A stretch of 64,000 bases of DNA, from positions 1,116,001 through 1,180,000 of the forward strand of contig NZ_CP063164.1 in NCBI RefSeq assembly GCF_014931715.1, written 5' to 3'. Below the pieces are notes generated by a model, which saw only the letters and a program-made list of their open reading frames with translations, did not search any database and had not been told where the DNA came from. The position numbers and the translations under genes are program-made. Below are positions 41,047 through 51,905 of the stretch, one piece after another. Each line of letters opens with the position of its first letter. Position 1 is the stretch's first letter. Source of the DNA: Sulfurovum indicum. Lineage in GTDB: Bacteria > Campylobacterota > Campylobacteria > Campylobacterales > Sulfurovaceae.

Positions 41047-42713
41047 GATTCCTCGCTCTCAGATTCCGTAGACTGCGGCATAGCAGGCTTACGTACATCT
41101 TTATCCATATAAATGGACTGTGTCGGAAATGCGAGGTGGATATCCTCTTCCTTTTGAATACGCTCGATGATCTCCATGGAGATCGTACTTCTCAGTGTCA
41201 GTGTTGCATAGGCATTTGTATGGTACCAGGCAGAGATCTTAATCCCGTAAGGTTCTATAAAACTGTAGATACGCGGTTCAACATTGGTATTTTTCATACT
41301 ATACTGACTTCTAAGTTTGTTAAGCTGCTTTCTTGTAATGTCTGTATACCCCTTGGAGTATTTTTTAGTGACCTCTTTGGCAATGCTGTTTGCTTTACTG
41401 ACATTGGAATCAAATGTAATGACAAAATCGATCCCGTCCCATACGGTTTTAAGCCCGGCATGTGAATAGTTGGCGATCATATCGGTAAAGACATAATTGT
41501 TCGGCACAAAGATGATACGTCCTGCTCTGCGGTTGCGCATATAGGTGGTCAGTGTAATATCTTCCTGAATCGTCATACGCAACAGAGAGATATCTACCAC
41601 ATCCCCTACATACTCCATACCGTTTCTGACGAACTTCACTCTGTCTCCTACATGAATGGCACCCCCGACCATGATCACAAACCAGCCCATTAAAGACATA
41701 AACCAGTCTTTAAGTGCAATGGCAATACCCGCAGAAGCAAATCCGAGAATCGTCACCAGATAACTGACATTCTCGATGTAGGCAAAAAGAAGTGTCAGCA
41801 GCAAAAGAGTGAAAAAGGTGAAGTTCAGAAACTTGTTGATCGTATAAAAACGCTCATTGTCCGACATATAACGGCGTACCAGATATTTGATCAGGAAAAT
41901 AAAGACCAAAATGATCAATATGATGATCCCTATGGTGGTTGCCTTCTCTATCTCTTTTTTCACTTCTGTTTGAAGATTAAGTTTGATCTCGTCTATCTTT
42001 TTGGTATAGACATTCTGTGTTGTTTTAAAGATCTCTACGACCGGTGTAAAGGTCTTGATCTGCTCCCTGGTATCCTCCAGCTCTTTTTTGTAATCTTCAT
42101 TACCCGGATCATTTTGGAGAAGGGAGTGAAGTATTTTCTCTTTCTTCTTCAGTTCCTCCATGACCAGGCTGATCGATTCATAACGGCTGTTATACTCATT
42201 TTGGTCATTTTTCAGTTTTTCCTGAAAAGAGAGTGCGGAGATAATAGCAAGCGGATTTTCTACATGAGGAACCTCTCCGATAGGAGGTGGCGTAAGAAAT
42301 TTTTTGAAAGGGTTGTCTTCATACTCTTTAAGCAGCTGGAGTTTCCCCACCAGTATCTTTTTTTTGTTCTTTAACTCTTCAAACACCTCTCTCTGCTTCT
42401 CATTCAGTCTGCGTCTGGTAGAAAGTTTTTCCAACTCGGCTATCTTTTTGTCCAGCACAGCTTGCTGTTGTTTAAGCTCTTTGTAAATATGGTAGTTGCT
42501 ATAGATCTTTGACCAGATATTGTTCTCTTTGAGCTCTATATCAAGCTGCTGCTTCTCCTCCAGCAGATGTCCTATCATACTGGCTGACTGCTTTTTAGCA
42601 GTACCGTTCCCTTCTGATTTCATATCCGGAGAAGAGATGGTGCTGCCTGTTACAGTCGGTTGGGCAAGAAGGATACCAAGAGCAAGAAGAAAGAGGAGGA
42701 AAATTTTCTGCAT
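41043..42713 (-). CDS. MscS-family mechanosensitive channel with exported coiled-coil domain
   Basis: 556 residues. A signal peptide (1-18, IFLLFLLALGILLAQ) is followed by a periplasmic coiled coil of about 220 residues. Then come membrane helices (about 255-275, 295-312, 315-335) and the MscS pore-lining helix (LGFASAGIAIALKDWFMSLMG) and beta domain (GDRVKFVRNGMEYVGDVVDI). It should gate upon membrane tension and release osmolytes. ATG 42713 overlaps the aroB stop (TGATG). An in-frame GTG precedes it. Confidence 0.88.
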   Translation of the reverse strand: MQKIFLLFLLALGILLAQPTVTGSTISSPDMKSEGNGTAKKQSASMIGHLLEEKQQLDIELKENNIWSKIYSNYHIYKELKQQQAVLDKKIAELEKLSTRRRLNEKQREVFEELKNKKKILVGKLQLLKEYEDNPFKKFLTPPPIGEVPHVENPLAIISALSFQEKLKNDQNEYNSRYESISLVMEELKKKEKILHSLLQNDPGNEDYKKELEDTREQIKTFTPVVEIFKTTQNVYTKKIDEIKLNLQTEVKKEIEKATTIGIIILIILVFIFLIKYLVRRYMSDNERFYTINKFLNFTFFTLLLLTLLFAYIENVSYLVTILGFASAGIAIALKDWFMSLMGWFVIMVGGAIHVGDRVKFVRNGMEYVGDVVDISLLRMTIQEDITLTTYMRNRRAGRIIFVPNNYVFTDMIANYSHAGLKTVWDGIDFVITFDSNVSKANSIAKEVTKKYSKGYTDITRKQLNKLRSQYSMKNTNVEPRIYSFIEPYGIKISAWYHTNAYATLTLRSTISMEIIERIQKEEDIHLAFPTQSIYMDKDVRKPAMPQSTESESEES

Positions 42714-43762
42714 CACTCCTCTCCAAATCGGCGCAGCACTTTTTTGACGACAGCTTCATCAATATCCTGTACGATCTTATGTGAACCGATCTTTTTGGGA
42801 AGAATGAACTTAATAGAGTTGTTCGCACTTTTCTTGTCAAGGAAGAAGTGTTCATAGAATGCATCCACATCGTCAATACAATAGGTTGTCGGCAGCTCCT
42901 GCGTCTTAAGCAGTGCTTTCACTTCATCCGCTTCTTCTTCACTCATTAATCCAAGTTCGACCGCCAGAGCATTAGCCATGACCATACCGATCGCTACAGC
43001 TTCTCCATGCAGGTAGGTCGTATAGTCGGTCTCATTCTCCACGACATGACCAAAGGTGTGGCCATAGTTGAGTACAGCACGTATACCGGCTTCCTTCTCA
43101 TCCTGGTTGACCACCCATGCTTTGAGTTCAACACTGCGTCGGATCGTCTCCTTAAGCTGTGCTTCATCTGCAAGATCAGCATTTTTTAAAAAATCAAAAT
43201 ACTCTCTGTCGAACATAACCGCCATTTTGACGATCTCTGCAAAACCAGCCGCAAATTCCCGCTTGGGAAGTGTCTTCAGGAATTCAGGGTTGATGTAGAC
43301 CGCTTTTGGCTGATAGAAAGCACCGATGAGATTTTTCCCGTATTTGTTGTTAACCCCTGTCTTTCCTCCTACACTGGCATCGACCTGGGAGAGCAGTGTC
43401 GTAGGGATCTGGATAAAATCGATCCCGCGCTGATAAAGACTGGCAGTAAAACCTGTCATATCTCCTATAACCCCTCCGCCAAAAGCGATCAGAAGTGATT
43501 TTCTGTCAAGCTTATGCTCAAAACACTCGTTAAGGATACTCTCTACTGTCTGCAGGGTTTTATACTGCTCACCGTCAGGTATTGTTACCACATGAAGTTC
43601 GGGAGACTGAATATGACTTAAAAGTGTCTCAAGATGGAAACCTGCAACCGTTGGATTTGTGACTACGACCACTTTGGTATTGAATGTAAGTTTGGGAAGC
43701 TTGTCTATAGTAATATCGTACTTTACAGGTTGTGGAGGAATAAGTTCAATAGGAACGATCAT
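42713..43762 (-). CDS. aroB: 3-dehydroquinate synthase
   Basis: 349 residues. NAD-binding and metal sites are recognisable: IPDGEQYKTLQTVE, FGGGVIGDMTGFTASLYQRG, PTTLLSQVDASVGGKTGVN and LNYGHTFGHVVE. It makes 3-dehydroquinate from DAHP in the shikimate pathway. It heads a run of minus-strand genes (aroB, mscS-like, mtaB, ftsH-like, bioV-like) in which each start touches or overlaps the previous end, so translation is probably coupled along the whole run. Confidence 0.96.
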   Translation of the reverse strand: MIVPIELIPPQPVKYDITIDKLPKLTFNTKVVVVTNPTVAGFHLETLLSHIQSPELHVVTIPDGEQYKTLQTVESILNECFEHKLDRKSLLIAFGGGVIGDMTGFTASLYQRGIDFIQIPTTLLSQVDASVGGKTGVNNKYGKNLIGAFYQPKAVYINPEFLKTLPKREFAAGFAEIVKMAVMFDREYFDFLKNADLADEAQLKETIRRSVELKAWVVNQDEKEAGIRAVLNYGHTFGHVVENETDYTTYLHGEAVAIGMVMANALAVELGLMSEEEADEVKALLKTQELPTTYCIDDVDAFYEHFFLDKKSANNSIKFILPKKIGSHKIVQDIDEAVVKKVLRRFGEE

Positions 43763-43834
43763 TGGAAAAAGCCTTGAGATAATAATTTGCTTTATTTTAT
43801 CTTATATGCCCTTAAAAATAGCTCTTGTCGAGTC

Positions 43835-45268
43835 CTACTGCTCCTCCCCGATAGCAAAAGGCACAAGAAGTTTCGGATGTTTTTTCGACGTAAGAAGAAA
43901 GTCCTGTACTTTGGTCGATATCAGCCTCCATATACCGCCTGAATGCAGATCTTTTTCAAACGGCGCGATCTGCAGCACATTCTCCTTGCTGTTCATCTCC
44001 CGGATAGGGTTGGAGACCTTCTGTTCTATCTTGATCTCCATATTGAAGATATGTGCCAGCGTTTCATAATGTTCAATCACGATCTTCTTGCTCTCAAAAT
44101 CCCCTTCCGGATCAAAATCACACAGTGTCAACTCCAATCCGAGAGATTCGGAAACATCAAAAGCCGTTGAAGAGATAGATTCCATTTTACGGTCATTATC
44201 CATCAAAATAACACTCTCTTTGATATTGTAAAGCAGCTGATCACCAAAAAGATAGACCACTTTTCTTAGACTGTAAAGTGTCTCCATGATCTCCTCGTGG
44301 GAAAAAGTATCAATGCTGTTCAGTATCAGACCTATATCATACTCCTGAATATCATACTCGATCAGTTGGGCGATATTGCTGTCATCATAACAGATGGAGA
44401 TGGTCACCCTATCCGATTCATACTGCTTTATTTCATCTATCAACTCAAAATTATTGGGATAGAGAAGACGGATAAAGAGTGATTTCTCCTCCAGCTTTTC
44501 AAGCATGTAGAGACTCTCTTTGAGATACAGTATCGCATTCTCTTTGTCGGTACGGAAATCGATGATCAGATAAAGATCTTTTCCAAAAGGCTCAGGGAAG
44601 AGCCCTATACGTTTGTTGATCGTACGGTAGACTCCGTCAAGCACCATAGGTTTGCCCAGCACCAGAAGCGTATCGTTTGGAAGAATCGTCGTTGCATTGG
44701 TAGGAAGTATCTGCTTCTCCTCACGATAGATCGCTGCGATCTTCCATTTTCTCTGCAGTATCGATCCTACATGTCTGAAAGCGAAAGTACTTCCAAACGG
44801 AACATGGATCTCCATGATCTCACCTTTTCCAAGACCGACATTCTGTGCTACAACAGGAACGTTGGGCAGATGATCGTACAGATGTGCTGCGATCAGCTCA
44901 TCGACATTGAGCAGTGTCACATTCTTTTCATCACGCCCTACTTCGGGATCATCCCACTGATTGACCAGTACAATACGTATCTTGTCTTCGACCAGACGTA
45001 TATTTTTCAAGGTATAAACAGCATCTTCTTTGTTCTCCATGACGATGAATACATGAGAGAACTTTATATCATCCATAATATGTCTGATACGGGCATAACT
45101 GGTAGGGTCCGCTTTAATAAGCGTAATATTCTTACCCATCTTCTCCGGTGTTGCACCTTCATTGAAACAAGTCACATAATATTTGTTTTCTGCAACTCTT
45201 TTACGCCCGACCCACTCTACAAAATGTTTTGCAATGCTGCCGTCGGCAAGTATCAGTATGTTCTTCAT
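43835..45268 (-). CDS. TrkA-type potassium-transport regulator (COG3400-like)
   Basis: 477 residues, cytoplasmic. The N-terminal Rossmann-like RCK part (ILILADGSIAKHFVEWVG, HVFIVMENKEDAVYTL) is followed by an RCK_C-like segment (GEIMEIHVPFGSTFAFRHVG, NDTLLVLGKP). The second half is a degenerate NAD-binding-like domain. The classic glycine motif GxGxxG is replaced by ADGSIA. It probably binds a K+ channel or Trk transporter encoded elsewhere. Divergent from tgt. Confidence 0.75.
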   Translation of the reverse strand: MKNILILADGSIAKHFVEWVGRKRVAENKYYVTCFNEGATPEKMGKNITLIKADPTSYARIRHIMDDIKFSHVFIVMENKEDAVYTLKNIRLVEDKIRIVLVNQWDDPEVGRDEKNVTLLNVDELIAAHLYDHLPNVPVVAQNVGLGKGEIMEIHVPFGSTFAFRHVGSILQRKWKIAAIYREEKQILPTNATTILPNDTLLVLGKPMVLDGVYRTINKRIGLFPEPFGKDLYLIIDFRTDKENAILYLKESLYMLEKLEEKSLFIRLLYPNNFELIDEIKQYESDRVTISICYDDSNIAQLIEYDIQEYDIGLILNSIDTFSHEEIMETLYSLRKVVYLFGDQLLYNIKESVILMDNDRKMESISSTAFDVSESLGLELTLCDFDPEGDFESKKIVIEHYETLAHIFNMEIKIEQKVSNPIREMNSKENVLQIAPFEKDLHSGGIWRLISTKVQDFLLTSKKHPKLLVPFAIGEEQ

Positions 45269-45279
45269 TTATGCCCTAA

Positions 45280-46485
<1,206 letters not shown>

Positions 46486-46551
46486 AGTACACACAGAGCC
46501 AACAGCACTGTGTTACAATAATGAAAGTCATACATTACCAGAAGGATATAA

Positions 46552-47124
46552 ATGATCCCTTTCAATAGACTCGGCTGGATCTTTAAAGCATTCGCTCCAA
46601 TGATCTATCCCACCTATATACGTCAGTCACTTTGTGATTTTCTTCAACCGCTGAAGAAAGGGGCAAAAGTACTTGACATAGGAAGCGGTACAGGTATTTT
46701 ATGTGAGTTTTCTGCACGATGCCGTGAAGATCTTCAGCTTGAAGCCCTTGATCCTGCCAGAGGCATGTTGAAATATGCACCTTCGTATGTTAAGACCCAT
46801 GAAGCATATGCTGAAGCTCTCCCGTTTGAAAGCACTCTTTTTGATGCCATACTGCTTGGTGAGACACTGCATCATCTAAATGATGTCGAAAAGGCCATAC
46901 AGGAAATACGCCGTGTTCTTCGTCCTGACGGGCGGCTTTACATTTATGACTTTGATCCGACAGAATGGATAGGGAACATCATACGAAAAGGCGAGCTCTT
47001 TCTTGGGGAACCCGGCAACTTTTTTAAACCCGAAGAGATCAAAGTAGTTTTGGAAAAATACGGTTTCAGTGTAGAAATAAAGCAGTACGGGTATCGATAT
47101 ACTGTGTCAGCCAGAGCCGTTTAG
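46552..47124 (+). CDS. Class I SAM-dependent methyltransferase
   Basis: 190 residues. Motif I is VLDIGSGTGILCEFSA, the acidic end of strand 2 is EALDPARGM, and post-motif DAILLGETLHHLNDVEKAI plus RRVLRPDGRLYIYDFDP follow the UbiE/Methyltransf_11 pattern. N-terminal FKAFAPMIYPTYIRQSL may contact a membrane or lipid substrate. Substrate unknown. AAGGA precedes ATG 46552. Confidence 0.85.
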   Translation: MIPFNRLGWIFKAFAPMIYPTYIRQSLCDFLQPLKKGAKVLDIGSGTGILCEFSARCREDLQLEALDPARGMLKYAPSYVKTHEAYAEALPFESTLFDAILLGETLHHLNDVEKAIQEIRRVLRPDGRLYIYDFDPTEWIGNIIRKGELFLGEPGNFFKPEEIKVVLEKYGFSVEIKQYGYRYTVSARAV

Positions 47125-47153
47125 CACATCCGAAGACTACCTGATAATAAAAC

Positions 47154-47531
47154 TCAGGTATGTTTTCTTCTTTGAAGTATCCACTCTCTTGCCTCTTTTC
47201 GCTTTTCAAAAGGAAAATGCCTGACCTCCGCATTGATAAAATGTGAGATGATGTTTTCAGCGAACTCCTCTGTGTCAGAGTCTGTTACAACTGCCAGACG
47301 TTTGAGCTTCTTATGATATTTTTTAATAAAAACAAGATGTTTGACCAGTGCAGAAAATGCCTTTTGTACGGAAAAAGATTCCGATGCGATGATCAAACCG
47401 GTCAATTTGCCATGTTCTGCGATAAAAGGGTCAATGACCTTCACTGCAATATCAAAATCCTCTTTGCTTAATATATCTTCGGGTTCCAGTGTAACGATCG
47501 CTTTCTCTCTATCCAAAGTGATATTTAACAT
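47154..47531 (-). CDS. STAS/SpoIIAA-like protein
   Basis: 125 residues from ATG 47531, with AAAGG nine bases upstream. The fold pattern (MLNITLDREKAIVTLEPED, FIAEHGKLTGLIIASES, KRLAVVTDSDTEEFAENIIS) matches SpoIIAA-like/DUF3478 proteins with a CRAL-TRIO/STAS fold. No conserved phospho-serine is evident. Role unknown, possibly lipid or anti-anti-sigma-like binding. Confidence 0.7.
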   Translation of the reverse strand: MLNITLDREKAIVTLEPEDILSKEDFDIAVKVIDPFIAEHGKLTGLIIASESFSVQKAFSALVKHLVFIKKYHKKLKRLAVVTDSDTEEFAENIISHFINAEVRHFPFEKRKEAREWILQRRKHT

Positions 47532-47607
47532 AATACTGCCTTTCATGAATGATTATTCAATAATAGCAGATAAATATTAATGATATATTATAAATAACAA
47601 TTATTAT

Positions 47608-48498
47608 TTAAGATTTGTATGGAACTTTCGCAGAAGGAGTCTTCTTGCTTGTCTTGTCAAGATGCACATCCTGGTCATCAAAAAAGATATCGGCTTTGAA
47701 TGATTTTACCACACGGCGTTTTTCTATGCCTCCAAGAAAAAAAGCTTCATCTATACGAACACCCCAGGCATCGAAAGTACGTATGACCCTCTCGAACGTA
47801 GAAAAGTTCCTTGCTGTGATCAGTGATGTCTTAATAGGAGCCTGTTCCATAGGAAATTCTGTCTGAATACGGGAGATCACCTTCAGCAACTTTGCAAAAG
47901 GACCTTTTGGCAGAGGTTTTTTGGCATTTTCTTTTTCATGTTTTAAAAAGGCTTCAAGTCCATGCTTCTTATATATCTTCTCAGACTCATCCGAAAAGAG
48001 CACTGCATCTCCGTCAAAAGCGATACGGACATCTTTGCGTTTTCCCTTCTTCTTGTACTTATTGGGGATGATACGTGCCGCAGCGATACCGACATTGATG
48101 GCCTCCTGTACATCCTCTTCATGTGCAGAAAGAAAAAGATCCACATCAAAAGCTTTTAGATAATTGGAGATCAATGTCCCTGCAGTCCAACCTGCTCTGT
48201 CAATATCAAGTCCATACTTGTCAATGGAGTTTTTTATACGCAGTCCTGTGGCTGCATTGTTTCTGGAAAGCACGATCACTTCAATTAGCTTGTCATCAAA
48301 GTGTTTGTTGATACGCAGAATATTTTTTACAAAATCAAAAGCAGCACCGCGCTTAAGCAGTTTGTTCTCATTCTTGATCTGATACCTGTAGTATTTCTCC
48401 AGACCTTTTTTCTCAAAAAGCCGATTCTCCTCTTCAAGGTCAAAAAGTGCTCTGGAGGAGATCGCAATGACCAGCTTCTTTTTTAGATCGTATGCCAT
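47608..48498 (-). CDS. Cytosolic 5'-nucleotidase family protein
   Basis: 296 residues fitting the 5'-nucleotidase family of cytosolic 5'-nucleotidase I type. LVIAISSRALFDLEEENRLF is at the N-terminus. HAD-like acidic motifs are VRIAFDGDAVLFSDESE and KADIFFDDQDVHLD, with substrate region EVIVLSRNNAATGLRI and LITARNFSTFERVIRTFDAWG. It would dephosphorylate nucleoside monophosphates. It stands alone, divergent from lemA. Confidence 0.82.
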   Translation of the reverse strand: MAYDLKKKLVIAISSRALFDLEEENRLFEKKGLEKYYRYQIKNENKLLKRGAAFDFVKNILRINKHFDDKLIEVIVLSRNNAATGLRIKNSIDKYGLDIDRAGWTAGTLISNYLKAFDVDLFLSAHEEDVQEAINVGIAAARIIPNKYKKKGKRKDVRIAFDGDAVLFSDESEKIYKKHGLEAFLKHEKENAKKPLPKGPFAKLLKVISRIQTEFPMEQAPIKTSLITARNFSTFERVIRTFDAWGVRIDEAFFLGGIEKRRVVKSFKADIFFDDQDVHLDKTSKKTPSAKVPYKS

Positions 48499-48530
48499 AT
48501 TAACTCTTTTTTTAGGAAAGTATAACGTGC

Positions 48531-48536
48531 TATAAT
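48531..48536 (+). promoter_or_regulatory. -10 box upstream of lemA
   Basis: TATAAT 28 bp before ATG 48565; TATAAC lies ten bases further up. GGAGGAG is the ribosome-binding site. Typical Campylobacterota promoter without -35. Confidence 0.55.
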
Positions 48537-48564
48537 AAAAAAATCCAACTGGAGGAGAAATATT

Positions 48565-49128
48565 ATGAGTTTTGGGAATATCATACTTTTGGTCATTGCA
48601 GGTGCCGGGGTATATCTTATCGCTATCTATAACAAACTTGTCTCACTGCGTGCAGGAATGGATGCTGCATGGTCTGACATCGATGTGCAGCTTAAACGGC
48701 GCTACAATCTTATACCCGCACTGGTAGATACAGTCAAGGGATACAAAGCGTATGAGGGAGAGACCCTTGAAAAAGTGATCGCGGCACGGCAGCAGGGGTT
48801 GACTGCCGGCAGTGTTGAAGAGAAAGCACAAGCGGCCAATATGCTTTCAGGCGCACTGGGAAAGCTTTTTGCACTTTCAGAAGCCTATCCTGACCTCAAG
48901 GCAAATACCAACTTTCTTAAACTGCAGGATGAACTGGGCAGTATTGAACATGCCATTCAGAATGCCAGACGCTACTATAATGCGATCGTACGGGACTACA
49001 ATGCAAAGATCGAATCCTTTCCTGACCTCTTTGTAGCACAGAAGTTCGATTTTACCAGGCGCGACTACTTTGAACTTGACGAGAGCGAAGCAGAAAGAGT
49101 CAGGCAGATGCCCAAAATAGATCTTTGA
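48565..49128 (+). CDS. lemA: LemA family protein
   Basis: 187 residues with an N-terminal membrane anchor (IILLVIAGAGVYLIAIYN). The LemA signature is AWSDIDVQLKRRYNLIPALV, followed by helical ARRYYNAIVRDYN and the C-terminal FPDLFVAQKFDFTRRDYFEL. It lies 9 bp before a DUF2207 protein gene, the usual LemA partner. Function is not established; envelope-associated stress roles are suspected for the pair. Confidence 0.92.
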   Translation: MSFGNIILLVIAGAGVYLIAIYNKLVSLRAGMDAAWSDIDVQLKRRYNLIPALVDTVKGYKAYEGETLEKVIAARQQGLTAGSVEEKAQAANMLSGALGKLFALSEAYPDLKANTNFLKLQDELGSIEHAIQNARRYYNAIVRDYNAKIESFPDLFVAQKFDFTRRDYFELDESEAERVRQMPKIDL

Positions 49129-49137
49129 TACCAGTAG

Positions 49138-51003
49138 ATGAAAAAGTTTTTTTTCACTCTGTTGTTGGCAGGTATTGTCACACATCTTTTTGCAGAGAAG
49201 ATCGACCGTTTCGACATTGATATCACAGTGATGCAGAGTGGTGAACTCTCCGTTATTGAACGTATTGACTACAATTTCGGCAATATACGCAGACATGGTA
49301 TCTTCAGAGATATCCCTTACCAGATCAGATATCAGGGTATTGTCAAAGATATCGGTCTTTACGACTTCACCGTAAGTATGGATGGCGATCCGGTTAGTTG
49401 GGAAAAGAACACCGTAAAATCCAACTATGCAGGAGATACCGTACGACTGAAGATCGGAAGTGCTTCCAACTATGTCACAGGCAAACATCTTTACGAGATC
49501 CGTTACCGGGTCAAAAAAGGGGTTCTTCCTGCCGCACAGAATGAATACAGTGATGCAATACGCTGGAATATTATAGGAAGTGGCTGGAATATACCTGTTT
49601 ACAATATCAAAGCAGATTTTCATCTTCCTCACTCACTTTCACAGGCAAATATTGCACTCTCTGTCTATACGGGGAAATATGGTGCAACTGCTTCATCTGC
49701 AATCACCAAATGGATCACACCAACGCACTTGCAGGTCAACATTAAAGCACTCTCGCCGTATGAAGGTGCCACTGTTGAACTGGCCTACCCTCCTGATAGT
49801 CTCGATCAGAACGGTTTGGATAATGTTACACCTACACTATGGGAGCGGTTTCTTGCACGTTGGCATTGGATGGCCCTTGCAGGCTTTCTTCTCTACTTTT
49901 TTAATATATATAAGAAATATGCCGGGTATGAAGACAAACGCTCCATTGCTGTACAGTATGAACCGCCAAAAGGGTTGAGTCTTCTGCAGTCGGCTCTTCT
50001 GCTCGACAGATATGCGGACAACAGGGATTTTGCCGCTGCTGTCCTTGAACTTGCATATTTAGGCTACCTGAAGATAGAACAGAGAAGTCAAAAAACAGAC
50101 CCGGTTCTTATACGTTTAAAAAAAACAGGCTCTCTGACTTTAAACCAGAAATATCTTCTCAATGAAGTGCTTTTCAAGGAGAAAAACTATTTTGTTATGA
50201 AAAAAGGGACAAAAGAGAATGCGGAAAAACTAAAAAGAGGTTTCAACTACATCAACAATAATCTCTATACCTGGTCTGTTGCGGAAGGCTATATGGAGGA
50301 GAATCCGAAACATACACGTAACAGGTTCCTTGCAAAAAGTCTTATAATGCTCCTGCCTGTTGTTCTACTGACTCTTTTCTCTCTTTATCAAGCGTTGGGA
50401 GCAGACGCACTTTTTGTACTTCTTTTTCCTCTGGCATTCGGTGCTGCAGGTATCTATTTGTTTATTTCACAGCAGAATATATTGGCTAAAATACAAGGAC
50501 TCCTCTTTGCCGGAACAGGAGTGATACCGCTTGTTTTTATCCCCCAAGGAGATGGACTGGACTTTATTTCCCTGGTTTTCGGACCGTTGGGTGTATTGCT
50601 GGCCATTATAGCTGCAATGCTTTATACCTATAAACATATAGGCAGGTTCACTCCAAAAGGTGCTTATGTACAAAAGCACCTTCTTGGGCTTAAAGAGTTT
50701 GTCAAACGTGTCAAACAGGATGAGATCAAACGCCGCCTTGCCGAAGATCCTCTCTACCTTGAGAAGATGCTTCCCTATGCAATGCTGTTCGGGCAGACAA
50801 AACACTGGCTCGACTTTTTTGAGCTGTTTCATCTCTCAACCCCTGCCTGGTACCATGGTAACCTTGAAAATATGAGAAGTTTTGATGCAGCTGTGCAGCA
50901 GGCAGCTACACCTCCGGCTCAAAACAGTGGTGGCAGCGGTTTCTCCGGCAGCGGCGGTTTTTCAGGTGGTGGCGGTGGCGGAGGTGGCGGTGGTTCATGG
51001 TAA
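49138..51003 (+). CDS. DUF2207 membrane protein with Gly-rich tail
   Basis: 621 residues. Signal peptide 1-19; the periplasmic DUF2207 domain begins DRFDIDITVMQSGELSVIER and includes GIFRDIPYQI. A membrane helix lies near 240-258, a cytoplasmic domain (LLLDRYADNRDFAAAVLELAYLGYL) follows, then several hydrophobic helices (about 400-500). The C-terminal tail is almost all Gly/Ser (SGSGGFSGGG and similar), common in this family and possibly flexible or surface-exposed. Pair with LemA. Confidence 0.9.
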   Translation: MKKFFFTLLLAGIVTHLFAEKIDRFDIDITVMQSGELSVIERIDYNFGNIRRHGIFRDIPYQIRYQGIVKDIGLYDFTVSMDGDPVSWEKNTVKSNYAGDTVRLKIGSASNYVTGKHLYEIRYRVKKGVLPAAQNEYSDAIRWNIIGSGWNIPVYNIKADFHLPHSLSQANIALSVYTGKYGATASSAITKWITPTHLQVNIKALSPYEGATVELAYPPDSLDQNGLDNVTPTLWERFLARWHWMALAGFLLYFFNIYKKYAGYEDKRSIAVQYEPPKGLSLLQSALLLDRYADNRDFAAAVLELAYLGYLKIEQRSQKTDPVLIRLKKTGSLTLNQKYLLNEVLFKEKNYFVMKKGTKENAEKLKRGFNYINNNLYTWSVAEGYMEENPKHTRNRFLAKSLIMLLPVVLLTLFSLYQALGADALFVLLFPLAFGAAGIYLFISQQNILAKIQGLLFAGTGVIPLVFIPQGDGLDFISLVFGPLGVLLAIIAAMLYTYKHIGRFTPKGAYVQKHLLGLKEFVKRVKQDEIKRRLAEDPLYLEKMLPYAMLFGQTKHWLDFFELFHLSTPAWYHGNLENMRSFDAAVQQAATPPAQNSGGSGFSGSGGFSGGGGGGGGGGSW

Positions 51004-51091
51004 TCATGAATTTTTTTGTTTAATTCAACTTATTATTATCTTTTAAAAATTATAATTATATTATGATAATAAAAGGGGTTGGGGGATTGTT

Positions 51092-51343
51092 ATGAAAGAA
51101 AGAAGGAGCTGTTCAAAGGTCAAACCTTGGATCTATTTTATGCTGGAACTGTCGATCTTTATGATCATAGGCATGGATATTATTGCATATTTCGGAAGTA
51201 AGACCGGTATTCCTACCGCTTTTCTTTTTGTTCTTTTTGCACTCCATAAAACAAAATCCATACAGCGTTTGGAACGTGTACTGGAAAGAGCTGGAGAAGT
51301 CAGAAAGGTAAAAGTACGGGAAAGGTATAGAAACCATATCTGA
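51092..51343 (+). CDS. Small membrane protein of unknown function
   Basis: 83 residues: basic N-terminus (KERRSCSKVKPW), two hydrophobic stretches (IYFMLELSIFMIIGMDIIAYF and TAFLFVLFALHK) and a basic amphipathic C-terminus (RLERVLERAGEVRKVKVRER). The upstream GGGGTTGGGG is an unusual ribosome-binding region. No family recognised. Confidence 0.6.
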   Translation: MKERRSCSKVKPWIYFMLELSIFMIIGMDIIAYFGSKTGIPTAFLFVLFALHKTKSIQRLERVLERAGEVRKVKVRERYRNHI

Positions 51344-51475
51344 CTTATCATTTCAGAGCGTAGAAGCTGCAGCAAAAGAGTGCTTCAAACTGTAATAAAT
51401 AATATGTCAATTTGACATATTATCTTCCATTCTTCTCTTTTTTTTCTATACTTTCACAAAACGAAAGATAGAACA

Positions 51476-51817
51476 ATGTACAAAAAGAAAAAAGAGAAAC
51501 TCTTCACTACAGAAATTTTAAAAGATCCTGCCCTAACCTATCCCTCATACTATGTTCTCTCACCTGCAATGATACAAAATGAGATGCTGCATAGTGCATT
51601 ATATGCTCTGCATAGCCTGGATTTCTCCTTCTATGAGATACCTAAAAGCTTTGAAGAGATCTTTAATATGTTCAGTTCGGGGACTTTTCCCATTTATAAA
51701 GAGAAGTATATTATAGGATATTTTGGAAATAAAATGATGTATCTGGAAGCGTATGGATGGAAAGGATTGCCTGCTACAGCAGAAGTGTTCAAGCTTGAGA
51801 ACTGGCTTGTTTGCTGA
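51476..51817 (+). CDS. Hypothetical protein (113 aa)
   Basis: 113 residues, mixed alpha/beta, no signal or membrane helix: KKKEKLFTTEILKDPALTYP, LHSALYALHSLDFSFYEIP, FPIYKEKYIIGYFGNKMMYL. A TATAC-type box near 51450 and AGATAGAACA upstream give only weak translation signals. I do not recognise a family. It is preceded by an AT-rich inverted repeat (ATATGTCAATTTGACATAT, 51402-51420) that may be an operator. Confidence 0.55.
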   Translation: MYKKKKEKLFTTEILKDPALTYPSYYVLSPAMIQNEMLHSALYALHSLDFSFYEIPKSFEEIFNMFSSGTFPIYKEKYIIGYFGNKMMYLEAYGWKGLPATAEVFKLENWLVC

Positions 51818-51905
51818 TTTTATAAAGAGCGGTTTTCTAAAAGATAAAAATTCTTTTTTTAATTAAGAGTAATTTTATCTTATTTAAGATATACTTCTCT
51901 CATAT